From Pseudomonas cyclaminis (GTDB taxonomy: Bacteria > Pseudomonadota > Gammaproteobacteria > Pseudomonadales > Pseudomonadaceae): a stretch of 64,000 nucleotides of DNA. A program made the translations under genes and the position numbers. Below the pieces are notes generated by a model that worked only from the letters and a program-made list of their open reading frames with translations, did not search any database and was not told the origin of the DNA. Numbering within the stretch: position 1 is the first letter of the stretch; every line of letters begins with the position of its first letter. Below are positions 1-8,563 of the stretch, piece after piece. Location: contig NZ_JADDUM010000137.1 of assembly GCF_015163715.1 (NCBI RefSeq), positions 21,712-85,711 on the forward strand, read 5' to 3'.

Positions 1-1602
1 GACCACCACACGGCTCTTGTCGATGTTCAGCGCCTGGGGAATAGCCGCCAGGGCATCGAACATGCGTGCGGAGGCTTTTTCCGGGTCGATGGACTTCGGC
101 GCGGCGTATTCCTGTACGTGCACCCAATCGTGGTAGAGGTCGATGGCCATGGAGTATTCCGGCATGTCGGCGTCGTACACACGGTAGCAATCCACGCCTT
201 CACGCTTGGCCCACTTGCCCAGCAGCTTGAGGTTCTTCTGCAGGCGGTTGGCGAACATCTGCCCGCCTTCGCTCAGGCGCGCCTGCTCGACCACGGGGGC
301 CGGGGCTGGCTTGATCGGATTGCCGTTCTTGTTGTACTGGCGCTCTTGTGGCTCGACCGGGGCCTGATCGTAAGCGGCTTGCTCACGTTCGGCCTGGCGC
401 TGCTCCGGGGTGCGGCGCTCGCCGGTGACAAACTGGTCTGGGTTGACCTTGATCAGCAGCAGTTTGCACGGCAAGGCGCCGTTCCAGAACGAATACTGCT
501 TGTGGCTGCGGATGCCCATGCGCTTGCCCAGGTCCGGCGCGCCGGTGAACACCGCCGCCTCCCAACCCATGCACGCCTGGCGCAGACGCTCGCCGAGGTT
601 CTGGTAGAGGTACAACAGGCTGGCTTCGTCACCCAGGCGCTCGCCGTAGGGTGGGTTGCAGATCACCAGGCCTTTCTGGTTCTGGTCCGGGCGCGGCTCG
701 AAAGTGCCGACTTCGCCTTGGTACACCTTGATCCAATGGCTCAGGCCAGCACGCTCGATGTTATTGCGCGCAGGCTGGATCAGCCGTGGATCAGCTTCGT
801 AGCCACGCACCCACAGCGGGGTTTTGTTCATGCCGATGGCGGCACGTTCAGTGGCCTCGGTGTGCAGTTTCTTCCACAGCGCCGGCACGTGGCCGAGCCA
901 GGTGGTGAAGCCCCACAGTTCGCGGTTGAGGTTGGGCGCCATGTCGGCGGCAATCATCGCGCCTTCGACCAGGAACGTGCCCACGCCGCACATCGGGTCG
1001 GTCAGCGCGCCGCCTTCGGCAGCGATGCGCGGCCAGCCGGCACGGATCAGGATCGCGGCCGCCAGGTTTTCCTTCAGCGGTGCTGCGCCCTGCTGCAGGC
1101 GGTAGCCGCGCTGGTGCAGGCTGTGGCCGGAAAGGTCGAGGGAGAGAATCGCTTCGCCACGGTCCAGGCGCAGGTGGATGCGCAGGTCCGGGTTGATCTT
1201 GTCGATGGACGGGCGCTCGCCGGTCGGGGTGCGCAGCTTGTCGACGATTGCATCCTTGACCTTCAGCGCGCCGAAGTGGGTGTTGTCGATGCCCGAGCCG
1301 TGACCGCTGAATTCCACGGCCAGGGTGCCGTCGCTGACCATATGGTCGGCCCACTCGATATCCAGCACGCCATGGTAAAGGTCTTCGGCGTCCTTCATCG
1401 GGAAGCGCTTGAGCACCAGCAGCACACGGTTGGCCAGGCGCGACCAGAGGCACAGGCGGTAGGCGGTTTCCATGTCGGCCATGCCGCGCACGGCCGAGGT
1501 GTGCTCGCGGGCTTCCTCAAGGCCAAGCCCGACGGCTTCCTCGATCAGCAGGCCTTCGAGGCCCTTGGGGCAGGTGAGGAAGAGTTCAAAACGGTCCGAC
1601 AT
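1..1602 (-). CDS. rlmL: 23S rRNA guanine methyltransferase RlmKL (partial, N-terminal 534 codons)
   Basis: Bifunctional enzyme that methylates 23S rRNA at G2445 (N2, RlmL half) and G2069 (N7, RlmK half). Reading the minus strand from the ATG at 1602 gives MSDRFELFLTCPKGLEGLL and stays open to the window edge, so the C-terminal RlmK half is cut off. A THUMP-type RNA-binding region fills roughly the first 160 residues. The methyltransferase fold follows, with a DPMCGVGTF SAM-binding motif and a CNPPYGERL catalytic motif near residue 310. The start of the second methyltransferase segment is reached near position 1. Family members are about 750 residues, so about 70% is present. Lies upstream of and divergent from rmf. 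Identification is by motif and order; the conserved neighbourhood with rmf and pyrD supports it. Confidence 0.95.
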   Translation of the reverse strand, partial: MSDRFELFLTCPKGLEGLLIEEAVGLGLEEAREHTSAVRGMADMETAYRLCLWSRLANRVLLVLKRFPMKDAEDLYHGVLDIEWADHMVSDGTLAVEFSGHGSGIDNTHFGALKVKDAIVDKLRTPTGERPSIDKINPDLRIHLRLDRGEAILSLDLSGHSLHQRGYRLQQGAAPLKENLAAAILIRAGWPRIAAEGGALTDPMCGVGTFLVEGAMIAADMAPNLNRELWGFTTWLGHVPALWKKLHTEATERAAIGMNKTPLWVRGYEADPRLIQPARNNIERAGLSHWIKVYQGEVGTFEPRPDQNQKGLVICNPPYGERLGDEASLLYLYQNLGERLRQACMGWEAAVFTGAPDLGKRMGIRSHKQYSFWNGALPCKLLLIKVNPDQFVTGERRTPEQRQAEREQAAYDQAPVEPQERQYNKNGNPIKPAPAPVVEQARLSEGGQMFANRLQKNLKLLGKWAKREGVDCYRVYDADMPEYSMAIDLYHDWVHVQEYAAPKSIDPEKASARMFDALAAIPQALNIDKSRVVV

Positions 1603-2134
1603 GGGGCAATCCAAGCTTTTCAGCAATAAATGAACGGGCGACGCATCGCCGGCTCGGTTTTCAATCAAGCACTTTTCTTGAAGAGTGCCCGCGTGGCACG
1701 AATGTGCCGTCCCACCCCGTCTGACGGGCCCTTAAGCCTTTATTGACGGGGCAGAGTGAATTTTTGAAGCAACAAAAAGAAATATTCCGACCCTTCGTCG
1801 AATAGTAACCGACCGCAACAGGGGGACATTCTCACTAAAGGATTAAACCTGTCCTCTTTGCAGGGTGCATCATAGCTGGCTTTGCCGCACAAATGGGGCG
1901 AAAAGCCATCCCAGCTTATGGCTATAGCATCGTTATCGTTACGTGCTTATGACAAAACGATCATTGAATCCATGTGACCTATTGGTTAGAACTCAACACA
2001 GGTTGGCGCCGTAACGACGTCGACACTTAGGCTCGCCACGCCGGCAGCGAGCCCACCAACGGCAGAAAAACTCTGCCCGGCCTCAGACGAGGCCGAAGGA
2101 TATCAAGACAGTCAACAAGTGAGGGAAACACCCT
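1603..2134. other. 532-bp intergenic region between rlmL and rmf
   Basis: No convincing coding frame is visible. It must hold the divergent promoters of rlmL and rmf. The rmf-proximal half is less GC-rich than the flanking genes and carries short A/T-rich stretches. rmf is stationary-phase controlled in relatives, and a long leader would be compatible with that, but I cannot place a start site. No small RNA is called. Confidence 0.5.
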
Positions 2135-2350
2135 ATGAGAAGACTTAAGCGTGATCCGTTGGAAAGAGCATTTTTACGCGGATATCAATATGGCGTTCAT
2201 GGCAAATCCCGTGAGCTTTGCCCATTTACTCTACCGTCGGTACGCCAAGCCTGGATCAACGGCTGGCGAGAAGGACGTGGCGACAACTGGGACGGTATGA
2301 CTGGCACTGCGGGAATCCACAGACTCAACGAACTTCACGCCGTCGGCTAA
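2135..2350 (+). CDS. rmf: Ribosome modulation factor Rmf
   Basis: A 71-residue basic protein that binds 70S ribosomes in stationary phase and drives their pairing into inactive 100S dimers. The sequence begins MRRLKRDPLERAFLRGYQ and contains the family signature GYQYGVHGKSRELCPF followed by RQAWINGWREGR, which is diagnostic of Rmf. The start ATG is preceded by a GAGGGAAA ribosome-binding site. It is a single-gene unit with an intrinsic terminator about 90 bp after the stop, and it faces pyrD convergently. Confidence 0.97.
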   Translation: MRRLKRDPLERAFLRGYQYGVHGKSRELCPFTLPSVRQAWINGWREGRGDNWDGMTGTAGIHRLNELHAVG

Positions 2351-2436
2351 TCAAGGGCACTTAATTCCGACACCACCACGAATATGTAACGACTTAACCA
2401 CGCACGTCCTATCCGGGCGGCGGGCTTCGGCCCAGG

Positions 2437-2460
2437 GGGCTCCTTTATGGAGCCCTTTTT
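2437..2460 (+). terminator. Intrinsic terminator of rmf
   Basis: Perfect 7-bp stem GGGCTCC / GGAGCCC (2437-2443 and 2449-2455) with a 5-base loop and a run of five T. It lies between convergent rmf and pyrD. Confidence 0.9.
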
Positions 2461-2473
2461 AATGGGCGATCCT

Positions 2474-3493
2474 TCAACGCAATGCGGCGATGGCATCCAC
2501 CGACTGACGAATCAGCGCCGGGCCCTTGTAGATAAAGCCGGAGTACAGCTGCACCAGGCTTGCGCCGGCGGCGATCTTCTCGGCCGCGTGCCTGCCTTCG
2601 GTAATACCACCCACCGCAATAATAGGCAGACGCCCGGCCAGCTCAGCAGCCAGCACCTTGACGATGTGAGTACTCTTGTCCCGCACCGGCGCACCTGACA
2701 AGCCACCCGCTTCATCGCCATGGGCCAACCCTTCCACGCCGACACGGCTGAGGGTGGTATTGGTGGCGATCACTGCGTCCATACCGGAATCCACCAAGGC
2801 CTGAGCCACAAGCACGGTTTCTTCGTCGCTCATGTCCGGGGCGATCTTGATTGCAAGCGGTACGCGCTTGCCATGGCGCAGGGCCAAGTCTTCCTGGCGC
2901 TGACGCAACGCTTCGAGCAATTGCTTGAGGGAATCACCGAACTGCAAGCTGCGCAGGCCCGGCGTGTTGGGCGAGCTGACGTTGACGGTGACGTAGCTGG
3001 CGTGGGCGTAGACCTTGTCCAGGCAGATCAGATAGTCATCGACTGCACGCTCGACCGGTGTATCGAAATTCTTGCCGATATTGATGCCCAGGATGCCCTT
3101 GTACTTCGCTGCCTCAACCCGCGACAGCAGGTGATCGACGCCGAGGTTGTTGAACCCCATGCGATTGATGATCGCCTCCGCTTCCGGCAAACGGAAAATA
3201 CGCGGCTTGGGGTTACCCGGTTGCGGTCGCGGCGTCACAGTGCCGATCTCGACAAAACCAAAACCCAGTTGTGCAAAACCATCAATGGCCGCGCCGTTCT
3301 TGTCCAGGCCGGCGGCCAGTCCGACCGGGTTAGGGAAGTCGAGCCCCATTACCGACACCGGCATCTTTGCCGGGGCCTTGCATACCAGGCCATTGAGCCC
3401 CAGACGGCCACCGGCACCGATCAGGTCCAGGGACAGATCGTGGGAGGTTTCCGGGGAGAGTTTGAACAACAGCTGGCGGGCCAGGGTATACAT
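2474..3493 (-). CDS. pyrD: Dihydroorotate dehydrogenase (quinone), class 2
   Basis: Fourth step of pyrimidine synthesis: oxidises dihydroorotate to orotate and passes electrons to the membrane quinone pool through FMN. The 339-residue protein starts [19 protein letters not shown], the amphipathic helix that anchors class 2 enzymes to the inner membrane. Diagnostic motifs are [30 protein letters not shown], the [11 protein letters not shown] loop with the catalytic serine, and IAVGGI near the C-terminus for FMN phosphate binding. An in-frame upstream start (30 codons earlier) has low-complexity non-homologous sequence, so the ATG at 3493 is preferred. The next minus-strand gene upstream ends at 3580. 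Confidence 0.96.
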   Translation of the reverse strand: MYTLARQLLFKLSPETSHDLSLDLIGAGGRLGLNGLVCKAPAKMPVSVMGLDFPNPVGLAAGLDKNGAAIDGFAQLGFGFVEIGTVTPRPQPGNPKPRIFRLPEAEAIINRMGFNNLGVDHLLSRVEAAKYKGILGINIGKNFDTPVERAVDDYLICLDKVYAHASYVTVNVSSPNTPGLRSLQFGDSLKQLLEALRQRQEDLALRHGKRVPLAIKIAPDMSDEETVLVAQALVDSGMDAVIATNTTLSRVGVEGLAHGDEAGGLSGAPVRDKSTHIVKVLAAELAGRLPIIAVGGITEGRHAAEKIAAGASLVQLYSGFIYKGPALIRQSVDAIAALR

Positions 3494-3579
3494 GGGCGGG
3501 CTAGACTCGGATGGCGGCGAAAGGTGGCGGCGATTATAGCCGGGGTGACGGGGTGCACGCGAGGCGTGCCGCCCAAACG

Positions 3580-4041
3580 TCAATAACGCTGCTCTACCAA
3601 AGCCTCATAACGCCCCCAGACTTTTTCTGCATAGCGCATGCGCAGCGCCTCACGCAGTGGTCCGGGACCTGGCCCGACGTTGTAGGACCCCACCGCCGTC
3701 CAGTTGTAACCAAAGCGCTGGATGAACTCGACCAGGATCGACGCCGCCACTTCCACCGACAGGCAGGGTTCACTCAACAGCCGCTCTTCGGTGATGCCCT
3801 GCTTGAGCAAACGAGGCAAGTGGATGCTGTTGATCTGCATCAGGCCAATATCCCGGGTGCCATTACTGTTGGCGCGATTCACCGCGTCTGGGCGATAGCC
3901 CGACTCCACGGCAGCGATCGCTTGCAGCAACTCCGGTTCGATATCGTAGCGACGGGCGGTTTCCTCCCAGCAAAAGGCCAGCGCCTGATTGCTACTCATC
4001 AAGACCCCAAGCAACAGCACTGCGCGCCACACCTTACCCAT
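3580..4041 (-). CDS. IagB/IpgF-like lytic transglycosylase, linked to type III secretion remnant
   Basis: Predicted periplasmic SLT-fold muramidase that opens peptidoglycan, as T3SS-associated IagB/IpgF proteins do for needle assembly. With the ATG at 4041 the product is 153 residues: an [12 protein letters not shown] signal peptide ending near NQALA, then [25 protein letters not shown] with the catalytic glutamate, then the SLT signatures GLMQIN and [10 protein letters not shown]. The start overlaps the 3' end of the HilA-like gene by 8 bp, which suggests translational coupling. An earlier in-frame start 10 codons upstream is possible but would precede the signal peptide. In Salmonella the pair hilA–iagB has the same order. 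Enzyme class is firm; the T3SS link rests on the neighbours. Confidence 0.85.
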   Translation of the reverse strand: MGKVWRAVLLLGVLMSSNQALAFCWEETARRYDIEPELLQAIAAVESGYRPDAVNRANSNGTRDIGLMQINSIHLPRLLKQGITEERLLSEPCLSVEVAASILVEFIQRFGYNWTAVGSYNVGPGPGPLREALRMRYAEKVWGRYEALVEQRY

Positions 4042-4432
4042 GGTTGACTTGACCACAGGCCGAACACACATGCTCCAGCTGCCCGGTGCGACCTTGAACT
4101 GGCGACACGGCCCTCACCGGGCAGGTAAAGCGGTACCCTCGACCGTATATCGTCTTGATAAACCCCTTGTCTGCACCCAGGTGCTTGCGCAACGAATAAA
4201 TGCACCGCGTCAGCGACTCTTCGGCGACGTCCCCCTGGGGCCAGGCCAGCTCCAGCAATTGGTCCTTAGTCATCAGCACGCCACCTGATACCAGCAGCAA
4301 CCGCAACACATGCCACTCCTTGGGTGGCAACTGCACATCAGTGCCCTCGCCAGTGAGGCGACCATCGCCATGCAGGGTCCACTGGGAAAAAACTTGGGAA
4401 GTCACCGTCACCCCATCACTCACGACGGCCAT
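4034..4432 (-). CDS. HilA-like winged-helix regulator (DNA-binding domain only)
   Basis: A 132-residue protein with one OmpR/ToxR/HilA-type winged helix (about residues 15-105): QLPPKEWHVLRLLL, then TKDQLLELAWP, then the recognition part TRCIYSLRKHLG and the wing IKTIYGRGYRF. There is no receiver domain, so it is not a two-component response regulator. Compared with Salmonella HilA (about 550 residues) the TPR-rich C-terminal region is missing and only a short tail with CSACGQ follows. It lies third in a minus-strand set behind a T3SS secretin and a SPOA protein and overlaps the IagB-like gene. The fold is clear; a role as T3SS regulator is inference. Confidence 0.8.
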   Translation of the reverse strand: MAVVSDGVTVTSQVFSQWTLHGDGRLTGEGTDVQLPPKEWHVLRLLLVSGGVLMTKDQLLELAWPQGDVAEESLTRCIYSLRKHLGADKGFIKTIYGRGYRFTCPVRAVSPVQGRTGQLEHVCSACGQVNHG

Positions 4433-4585
4433 ATCTACCTCGGCATCCGACTACTGACATTGAAGTCCCTATTTCCACTACGGCTCTAGCGCCCATCTCA
4501 CAACTATAAAAACCTGCCTTGCAGTCCACCGTAAGAAAAAGCCATGCATTCAGGATTTTTCAGAGCCTGTCCGTAGGACTTTTCT

Positions 4586-4807
4586 CTACCCGCCAGCGGC
4601 TCCCCACCCCTCGTAAACTTCATGCAGCTCAACCCCCAGCCGGTCCTCCAACTGCACCAGCTCACCCATGGCGAACAACAGGCCATCAACCCGTAACTCC
4701 ACACAGTGAATAACCTCAGGCGCTAACGGCAACACCTTCCCAGACGCAAAGGCTGCCAGGCGCCTGCGACTGACCCGTTGTTCCTGTAGAAGAATTTCCA
4801 AATGCAT
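4586..4807 (-). CDS. Short SPOA-domain protein (FliN/SctQ C-terminal type)
   Basis: A 73-residue protein in which residues 20-68 match the SPOA (surface presentation of antigens) domain of FliN, YscQ and SpaO: GKVLPL, then a basic or hydrophobic stretch, then VDGLLFAMGELVQLEDRLG. Full SctQ proteins are about 300 residues and also make a short C-terminal form of about 100 residues by internal initiation; this gene encodes only that part and lacks the N-terminal half. It begins 15 bp after the secretin stop, so the two are probably co-transcribed. It may be a truncated C-ring or sorting-platform component. Resemblance is by eye on a short domain. Confidence 0.68.
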   Translation of the reverse strand: MHLEILLQEQRVSRRRLAAFASGKVLPLAPEVIHCVELRVDGLLFAMGELVQLEDRLGVELHEVYEGWGAAGG

Positions 4808-4822
4808 GGGTTAACACCTTAT

Positions 4823-6253
4823 TCACGGAGAGATATCGCGACCCGGACGTACAAATGCACGCTGCACACGCTCGTATTGAGCCGCCGTCAACGGGGGCGG
4901 ACCAAGGCCTGATCCCGGCGACTTCAACTCGCTGTCCACGGCCCTCGCCTGAATTACAAACAGGCGCACCTTGGCGGACCCCGACGCTACCGCGCTACGG
5001 CCCGGCTCGCGAACCTCACGGCTAAACGCGCCCAGCCACAGGCGCTTGCCCTGTGGCACCCGCACCACGCTGCTGATACCCACCCGCCCGACCGCAGCCG
5101 GTTTGCCACCCTGCCCTGCTTCGCTCAGTTGGCGACTATCCTCAACGTGGAGCAGCATCTCGATCTGGTTCGCTTCGGCGAAACGCGGCAGCACGCTGAC
5201 CTGTGCGCCATAACGTACGGGCCTCCAGTCGGCTGAGTCATCTCCGGGACGGGGCAGGTAAAAGGTGTGGTTGTCCTGAAACACCGCCGGCACGTTCTCC
5301 TGGGTGAGAATCACCGGTAACGTCGTCACCCTCGCTCTGCGCTGGCGCTCCAGAGTGGCGATTTGCGCCATCAGACGGTTATCGTCCAGCGGCGCCATAA
5401 TTCGCGTGGCCTGAGTCTTGGCGTCCTTATCCCAGGCTGGGTCGAGCTTTTTCAGTTCGTCGCCATCGACATCCACCATCCATAACGAAACCTCCACAGA
5501 CCGCTTGGGTGTGTCCAGTTCTGCCACCAGTCGCTCGATGACACTAAGCTGCGCAGGTTTGCCCTTGATCAGCAGGCTGTTGGTATCCGGGTAGGCGATT
5601 ACGGCCAGACTCTTGTCTGCCAGCGGCCCCTTCTGTTCGGCCGCCAGTACGGTTTCGATCGTCGACGCGATTCCCGGCACGATGATCTTTTCGTTGCCCA
5701 TCCCGTACTCGCGGTCTGCCACATGCGTATTGAGTACCTGCACCACTGCAAACGCCTGGGTGCCTACACTTAAATCGGCACGCTCGCGGTCCATCAATTG
5801 GGCCAGGTGCAACACGTGGTCGACATAATTCGGCGGGCCGGACACGTAAAACGTCCGTGCGCCCCTCACCCGCAGCGGATAGCGTGTTTCATCAATCCCG
5901 GCGCGACGCATGAGGCTGCGAAACCTGTCAACGGAGATATGCCGCAACGCCACTGCCGAGCTTTTTTCCTCACTTGCGTCATAGAGATAAAGCACCTGGC
6001 CATCGCTGTACCAGATCAAGCCGTATTGCAATGCAAGCGTCTCCAGCGCGTGTTGAGGCGTATCGAGGTCAATGAGCTCACTGATGCGCGTGCGCGCTAC
6101 GTCACGGCTCACAACGATGGGGAGGCCTAAAGGCGCGGACAAGACTGTAAAGACGGTGTGCAAGCTTTCGTCCTGCGCCTGATAGGTCTCCCCCCAGGCA
6201 CCGTTGCTGCCCAGCATCAATGCGGCAAGCAGAAACCAGAAGCGGGGCATCAT
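4823..6253 (-). CDS. Type III secretion-type secretin (SctC/InvG family)
   Basis: Outer-membrane ring protein of a T3SS. The 476-residue product (ATG at 6253; a second ATG follows at once at 6250) starts with signal peptide MMPRFWFLLAALMLGSNGAWG. The N0 domain follows (YQAQDESLHTVFTVLSAPLG...ISELIDLDTPQHALETLA), with the T3SS-typical YGLIWYSDGQVLYLYDASE. Next is the N1 domain with YPLRVRGARTFYVSGPP, and a secretin beta-barrel region from about residue 260 (VEVSLWMVDVDGDELKKL, VTTLPVILTQENVPAVFQDN). It is shorter than InvG (about 560) or YscC (about 600), mainly in the gate region. It is the first gene of a four-gene minus-strand set. No export apparatus, ATPase, needle or effector gene is near. 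Confidence 0.85.
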   Translation of the reverse strand: MMPRFWFLLAALMLGSNGAWGETYQAQDESLHTVFTVLSAPLGLPIVVSRDVARTRISELIDLDTPQHALETLALQYGLIWYSDGQVLYLYDASEEKSSAVALRHISVDRFRSLMRRAGIDETRYPLRVRGARTFYVSGPPNYVDHVLHLAQLMDRERADLSVGTQAFAVVQVLNTHVADREYGMGNEKIIVPGIASTIETVLAAEQKGPLADKSLAVIAYPDTNSLLIKGKPAQLSVIERLVAELDTPKRSVEVSLWMVDVDGDELKKLDPAWDKDAKTQATRIMAPLDDNRLMAQIATLERQRRARVTTLPVILTQENVPAVFQDNHTFYLPRPGDDSADWRPVRYGAQVSVLPRFAEANQIEMLLHVEDSRQLSEAGQGGKPAAVGRVGISSVVRVPQGKRLWLGAFSREVREPGRSAVASGSAKVRLFVIQARAVDSELKSPGSGLGPPPLTAAQYERVQRAFVRPGRDISP

Positions 6254-6523
6254 TGCGGTGAAATCAGCGTACACCTTGGGTTTCCTGGCCGGTCTGGCAG
6301 TGAGAAGCGGCCATACTGAGAGGCCGCCCACTTTCAATCTTGATGGAAAGTTGACGGCCTACCGTCCTTGTCGGCCCGTGGCATGTGCCTTGCTTTGCAC
6401 TCTGTATCAGAGCGCACTCCAACGGCGGAGCGGGCTTACGGACAAAGGCGTCGTTACCCGCAATGGCCTTGCATCGCCATCTGAGGGAACGACGCTTTTT
6501 TTTGAAAGAAAAGGTAGGTGTTG

Positions 6524-7750
6524 ATGAACGATTCGGTAGGCAGCAGCCCGACGAACGACCCGCTGGCGTGGGTCAACGGCAGTGATGCTCCGGAAAAGAG
6601 CAGCCTCGACCTGGGCTTCATGGCTTTGAGCGATTGCGCCTCACTGGTGGTGGCCGCCACCCAGGGCTTCGCGCAACCCTACGGCCTGACACTCAACCTC
6701 AAGCGCCAAACGTCGTGGGCCAACCTGCGGGACAAACTGGTCAGTGGTGAACTGGACGCCGCCCACAGTCTGTATGGGCTGATCTATGCCGTTCACCTGG
6801 GCATTGGCGGCGTTGCGCCCACCGACATGGCCGTGTTGATGGGATTGAACCAGAACGGTCAAAGCATCAACCTGTCCCATGGCCTGCAACAGCAAGGAGT
6901 GGTCACTCCTGAGGCGCTTGACCGTCACGTGCACCAAAGCCGAACAAAACTGACCTTTGCCCAGACCTTTCCCACAGGTACCCACGCCATGTGGTTGTAC
7001 TACTGGCTGGCGAGTCAGGGCATTCATCCGTTACAGGATGTGGACAGCGTGGTGGTACCGCCCCCGCAAATGGTCGCGCACCTGCAAGCCGGGCGCATTG
7101 ATGGCTTTTGCGTCGGAGAACCCTGGAGTGCCAGCGCAGTTGCGCAAAATCAGGGTTTTACCCTGGCAACCACCCAAGCGATCTGGCCGAACCATCCGGA
7201 AAAAGTGCTCGGCTGTACCCAGGCCTTCGTCGACCAATACCCCAACACTGCCCGTGTGTTGGTCATGGCCATCCTCGAGGCCAGCCGTTTTATTGAAGAA
7301 AGTACCGAAAACCGGCGTTCCACCGCGCAATTGCTCAGCGGCCGCGAATACCTCGACGCGCCCCTCGACTGCATCGAACCCCGTCTGCTGGGTATTTATG
7401 ACGACGGCCTGGGCAACCACTGGCAGGATCCCCATGCCCTGCGTTTTTTTGCCGGTGGCGAAGTGAACCTGCCGTACCTCTGCGATGGCATGTGGTTCAT
7501 GACCCAGTTTCGACGCTGGGGCCTGCTGCGCGATGACCCTGACTATCTGGGCGTCGCCCGCCAGGTCCAGCAATTGGCGCTCTATCGCCAGGCGGCCGAT
7601 GCCTTGGGCATCACCGCGCAAAGCCAGGACATGCGCAGCAGCCAGTTGATCGACGGCAAGGTCTGGGACGGCTCGGATCCCGTCGGCTACGCCCACAGCT
7701 TCCGGCTGCATGCCCTCGCCGACCACGCCAACCGCCAAGCCTTGCGCTGA
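6524..7750 (+). CDS. nasS: Nitrate sensor NasS (CmpA/NrtA family, cytoplasmic)
   Basis: Nitrate/nitrite-binding partner that holds the antiterminator NasT inactive until nitrate is present. The 408-residue protein resembles periplasmic nitrate-binding NrtA (LDLGFMALSDCASLVVAATQGF, LDAAHSLYGLIYAVHLGIGG, LAGRIDGFCVGEPW-like segment) but has no signal peptide, as expected of cytoplasmic NasS. The start at 6524 is supported by an AAGGTAGG ribosome-binding site six bases upstream; a GTG two codons earlier is less likely. nasT follows after 13 bp. Confidence 0.92.
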   Translation: MNDSVGSSPTNDPLAWVNGSDAPEKSSLDLGFMALSDCASLVVAATQGFAQPYGLTLNLKRQTSWANLRDKLVSGELDAAHSLYGLIYAVHLGIGGVAPTDMAVLMGLNQNGQSINLSHGLQQQGVVTPEALDRHVHQSRTKLTFAQTFPTGTHAMWLYYWLASQGIHPLQDVDSVVVPPPQMVAHLQAGRIDGFCVGEPWSASAVAQNQGFTLATTQAIWPNHPEKVLGCTQAFVDQYPNTARVLVMAILEASRFIEESTENRRSTAQLLSGREYLDAPLDCIEPRLLGIYDDGLGNHWQDPHALRFFAGGEVNLPYLCDGMWFMTQFRRWGLLRDDPDYLGVARQVQQLALYRQAADALGITAQSQDMRSSQLIDGKVWDGSDPVGYAHSFRLHALADHANRQALR

Positions 7751-7763
7751 CAGGAGCACATCT

Positions 7764-8339
7764 ATGCTGCGAATCCTGTTGATCAATGACACCCCGCGCA
7801 AGGTCGGGCGCCTGCGTACAGCACTGATCGAAGCCGGCTTCGAGGTGATCGATGAGTCCGGACTGACCATCGACCTGCCCGCACGCGTCGAAACAGTGCG
7901 CCCAGATGTAATTCTGATCGATACCGAGTCACCGGGCCGCGATGTGATGGAGCAAGTGGTGCTGGTCAGCCGCGACCAGCCCCGGCCGATCGTGATGTTT
8001 ACCGATGAGCATGACCCGAATGTGATGCGCCAGGCCATCAAGTCCGGAGTCAGTGCCTACATCGTCGAGGGCATACAGGCCCAGCGCCTGCAACCCATCC
8101 TCGACGTGGCCATGGCCCGCTTTGAAAGCGACCAGGCCTTGCGCGCCCAGCTTCAGGAGCGCGATCAGCAGTTGGCCGAGCGCAAGCGCATCGAGTTGGC
8201 CAAAGGTATGTTGATGAAAATGAAAGCCTGCAATGAGGAAGAGGCCTATACCCTGATGCGCCGCCAAGCCATGAGCCGCCAGCAGAAACTGATCCAGGTG
8301 GCAGAGCAGATTATCGCCATGAGTGAGTTGCTCGGCTAA
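7764..8339 (+). CDS. nasT: ANTAR-domain transcription antiterminator NasT
   Basis: A 191-residue response-regulator-like RNA-binding protein. Residues 1-120 form a receiver-like domain (MLRILLINDTPRKVGRLRTAL, VRPDVILIDTESPGRD) and residues 130-190 the ANTAR domain (LAERKRIELAKGMLMKM, then CNEEEAYTLMRRQAM). It binds paired hexaloop hairpins in nas leader RNAs and prevents termination when NasS releases it. An AGGAG site lies 8 bases before the ATG. The target leader begins about 45 bp downstream, ahead of nasA. Confidence 0.95.
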   Translation: MLRILLINDTPRKVGRLRTALIEAGFEVIDESGLTIDLPARVETVRPDVILIDTESPGRDVMEQVVLVSRDQPRPIVMFTDEHDPNVMRQAIKSGVSAYIVEGIQAQRLQPILDVAMARFESDQALRAQLQERDQQLAERKRIELAKGMLMKMKACNEEEAYTLMRRQAMSRQQKLIQVAEQIIAMSELLG

Positions 8340-8384
8340 ACACTCGTAGGAGGTTGGCGCAGGACTTGCTAAGTAATCATCACA

Positions 8385-8466
8385 GGTAACCAACGGCGGT
8401 TGCCCCTCCACGACAAAGACGTCGCACATCCGGTTTGCCCTCGCGAACCCGGTGGCGGCGTTTTTT
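8385..8466 (+). promoter_or_regulatory. ANTAR target leader: paired hexaloop hairpins overlapping an intrinsic terminator
   Basis: Hairpin 1 is a 7-bp stem 8385-8391/8398-8404 with loop AACGGC; hairpin 2 is CGAC/GTCG (8411-8414/8421-8424) with loop AAAGAC. Both loops are six bases with A at position 1 and G at position 4, the ANTAR recognition rule. The 3' arm of hairpin 2 (8420-8425) is also the 5' base of a long terminator hairpin spanning 8420-8460 and ending in six T (8461-8466). The two structures are mutually exclusive, so NasT binding should stop termination and turn on nasA. Confidence 0.9.
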
Positions 8467-8563
8467 CGTTTTGGCCCCAGCAGCACGGGGCCGGTGGGGC
8501 GGCCTTAGCCGGCTGTTCCATCACCAGGCCTTCTTACAAGACTCCCAACCGTTGAGGTGCGTG

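Noticed and set aside
118..1629. 503-codon plus-strand open frame
   Set aside because: Antisense shadow of rlmL, which has clear methyltransferase motifs on the minus strand.
2437..2462. Considered as a small RNA gene end
   Set aside because: Position and orientation are fully explained as the rmf terminator.
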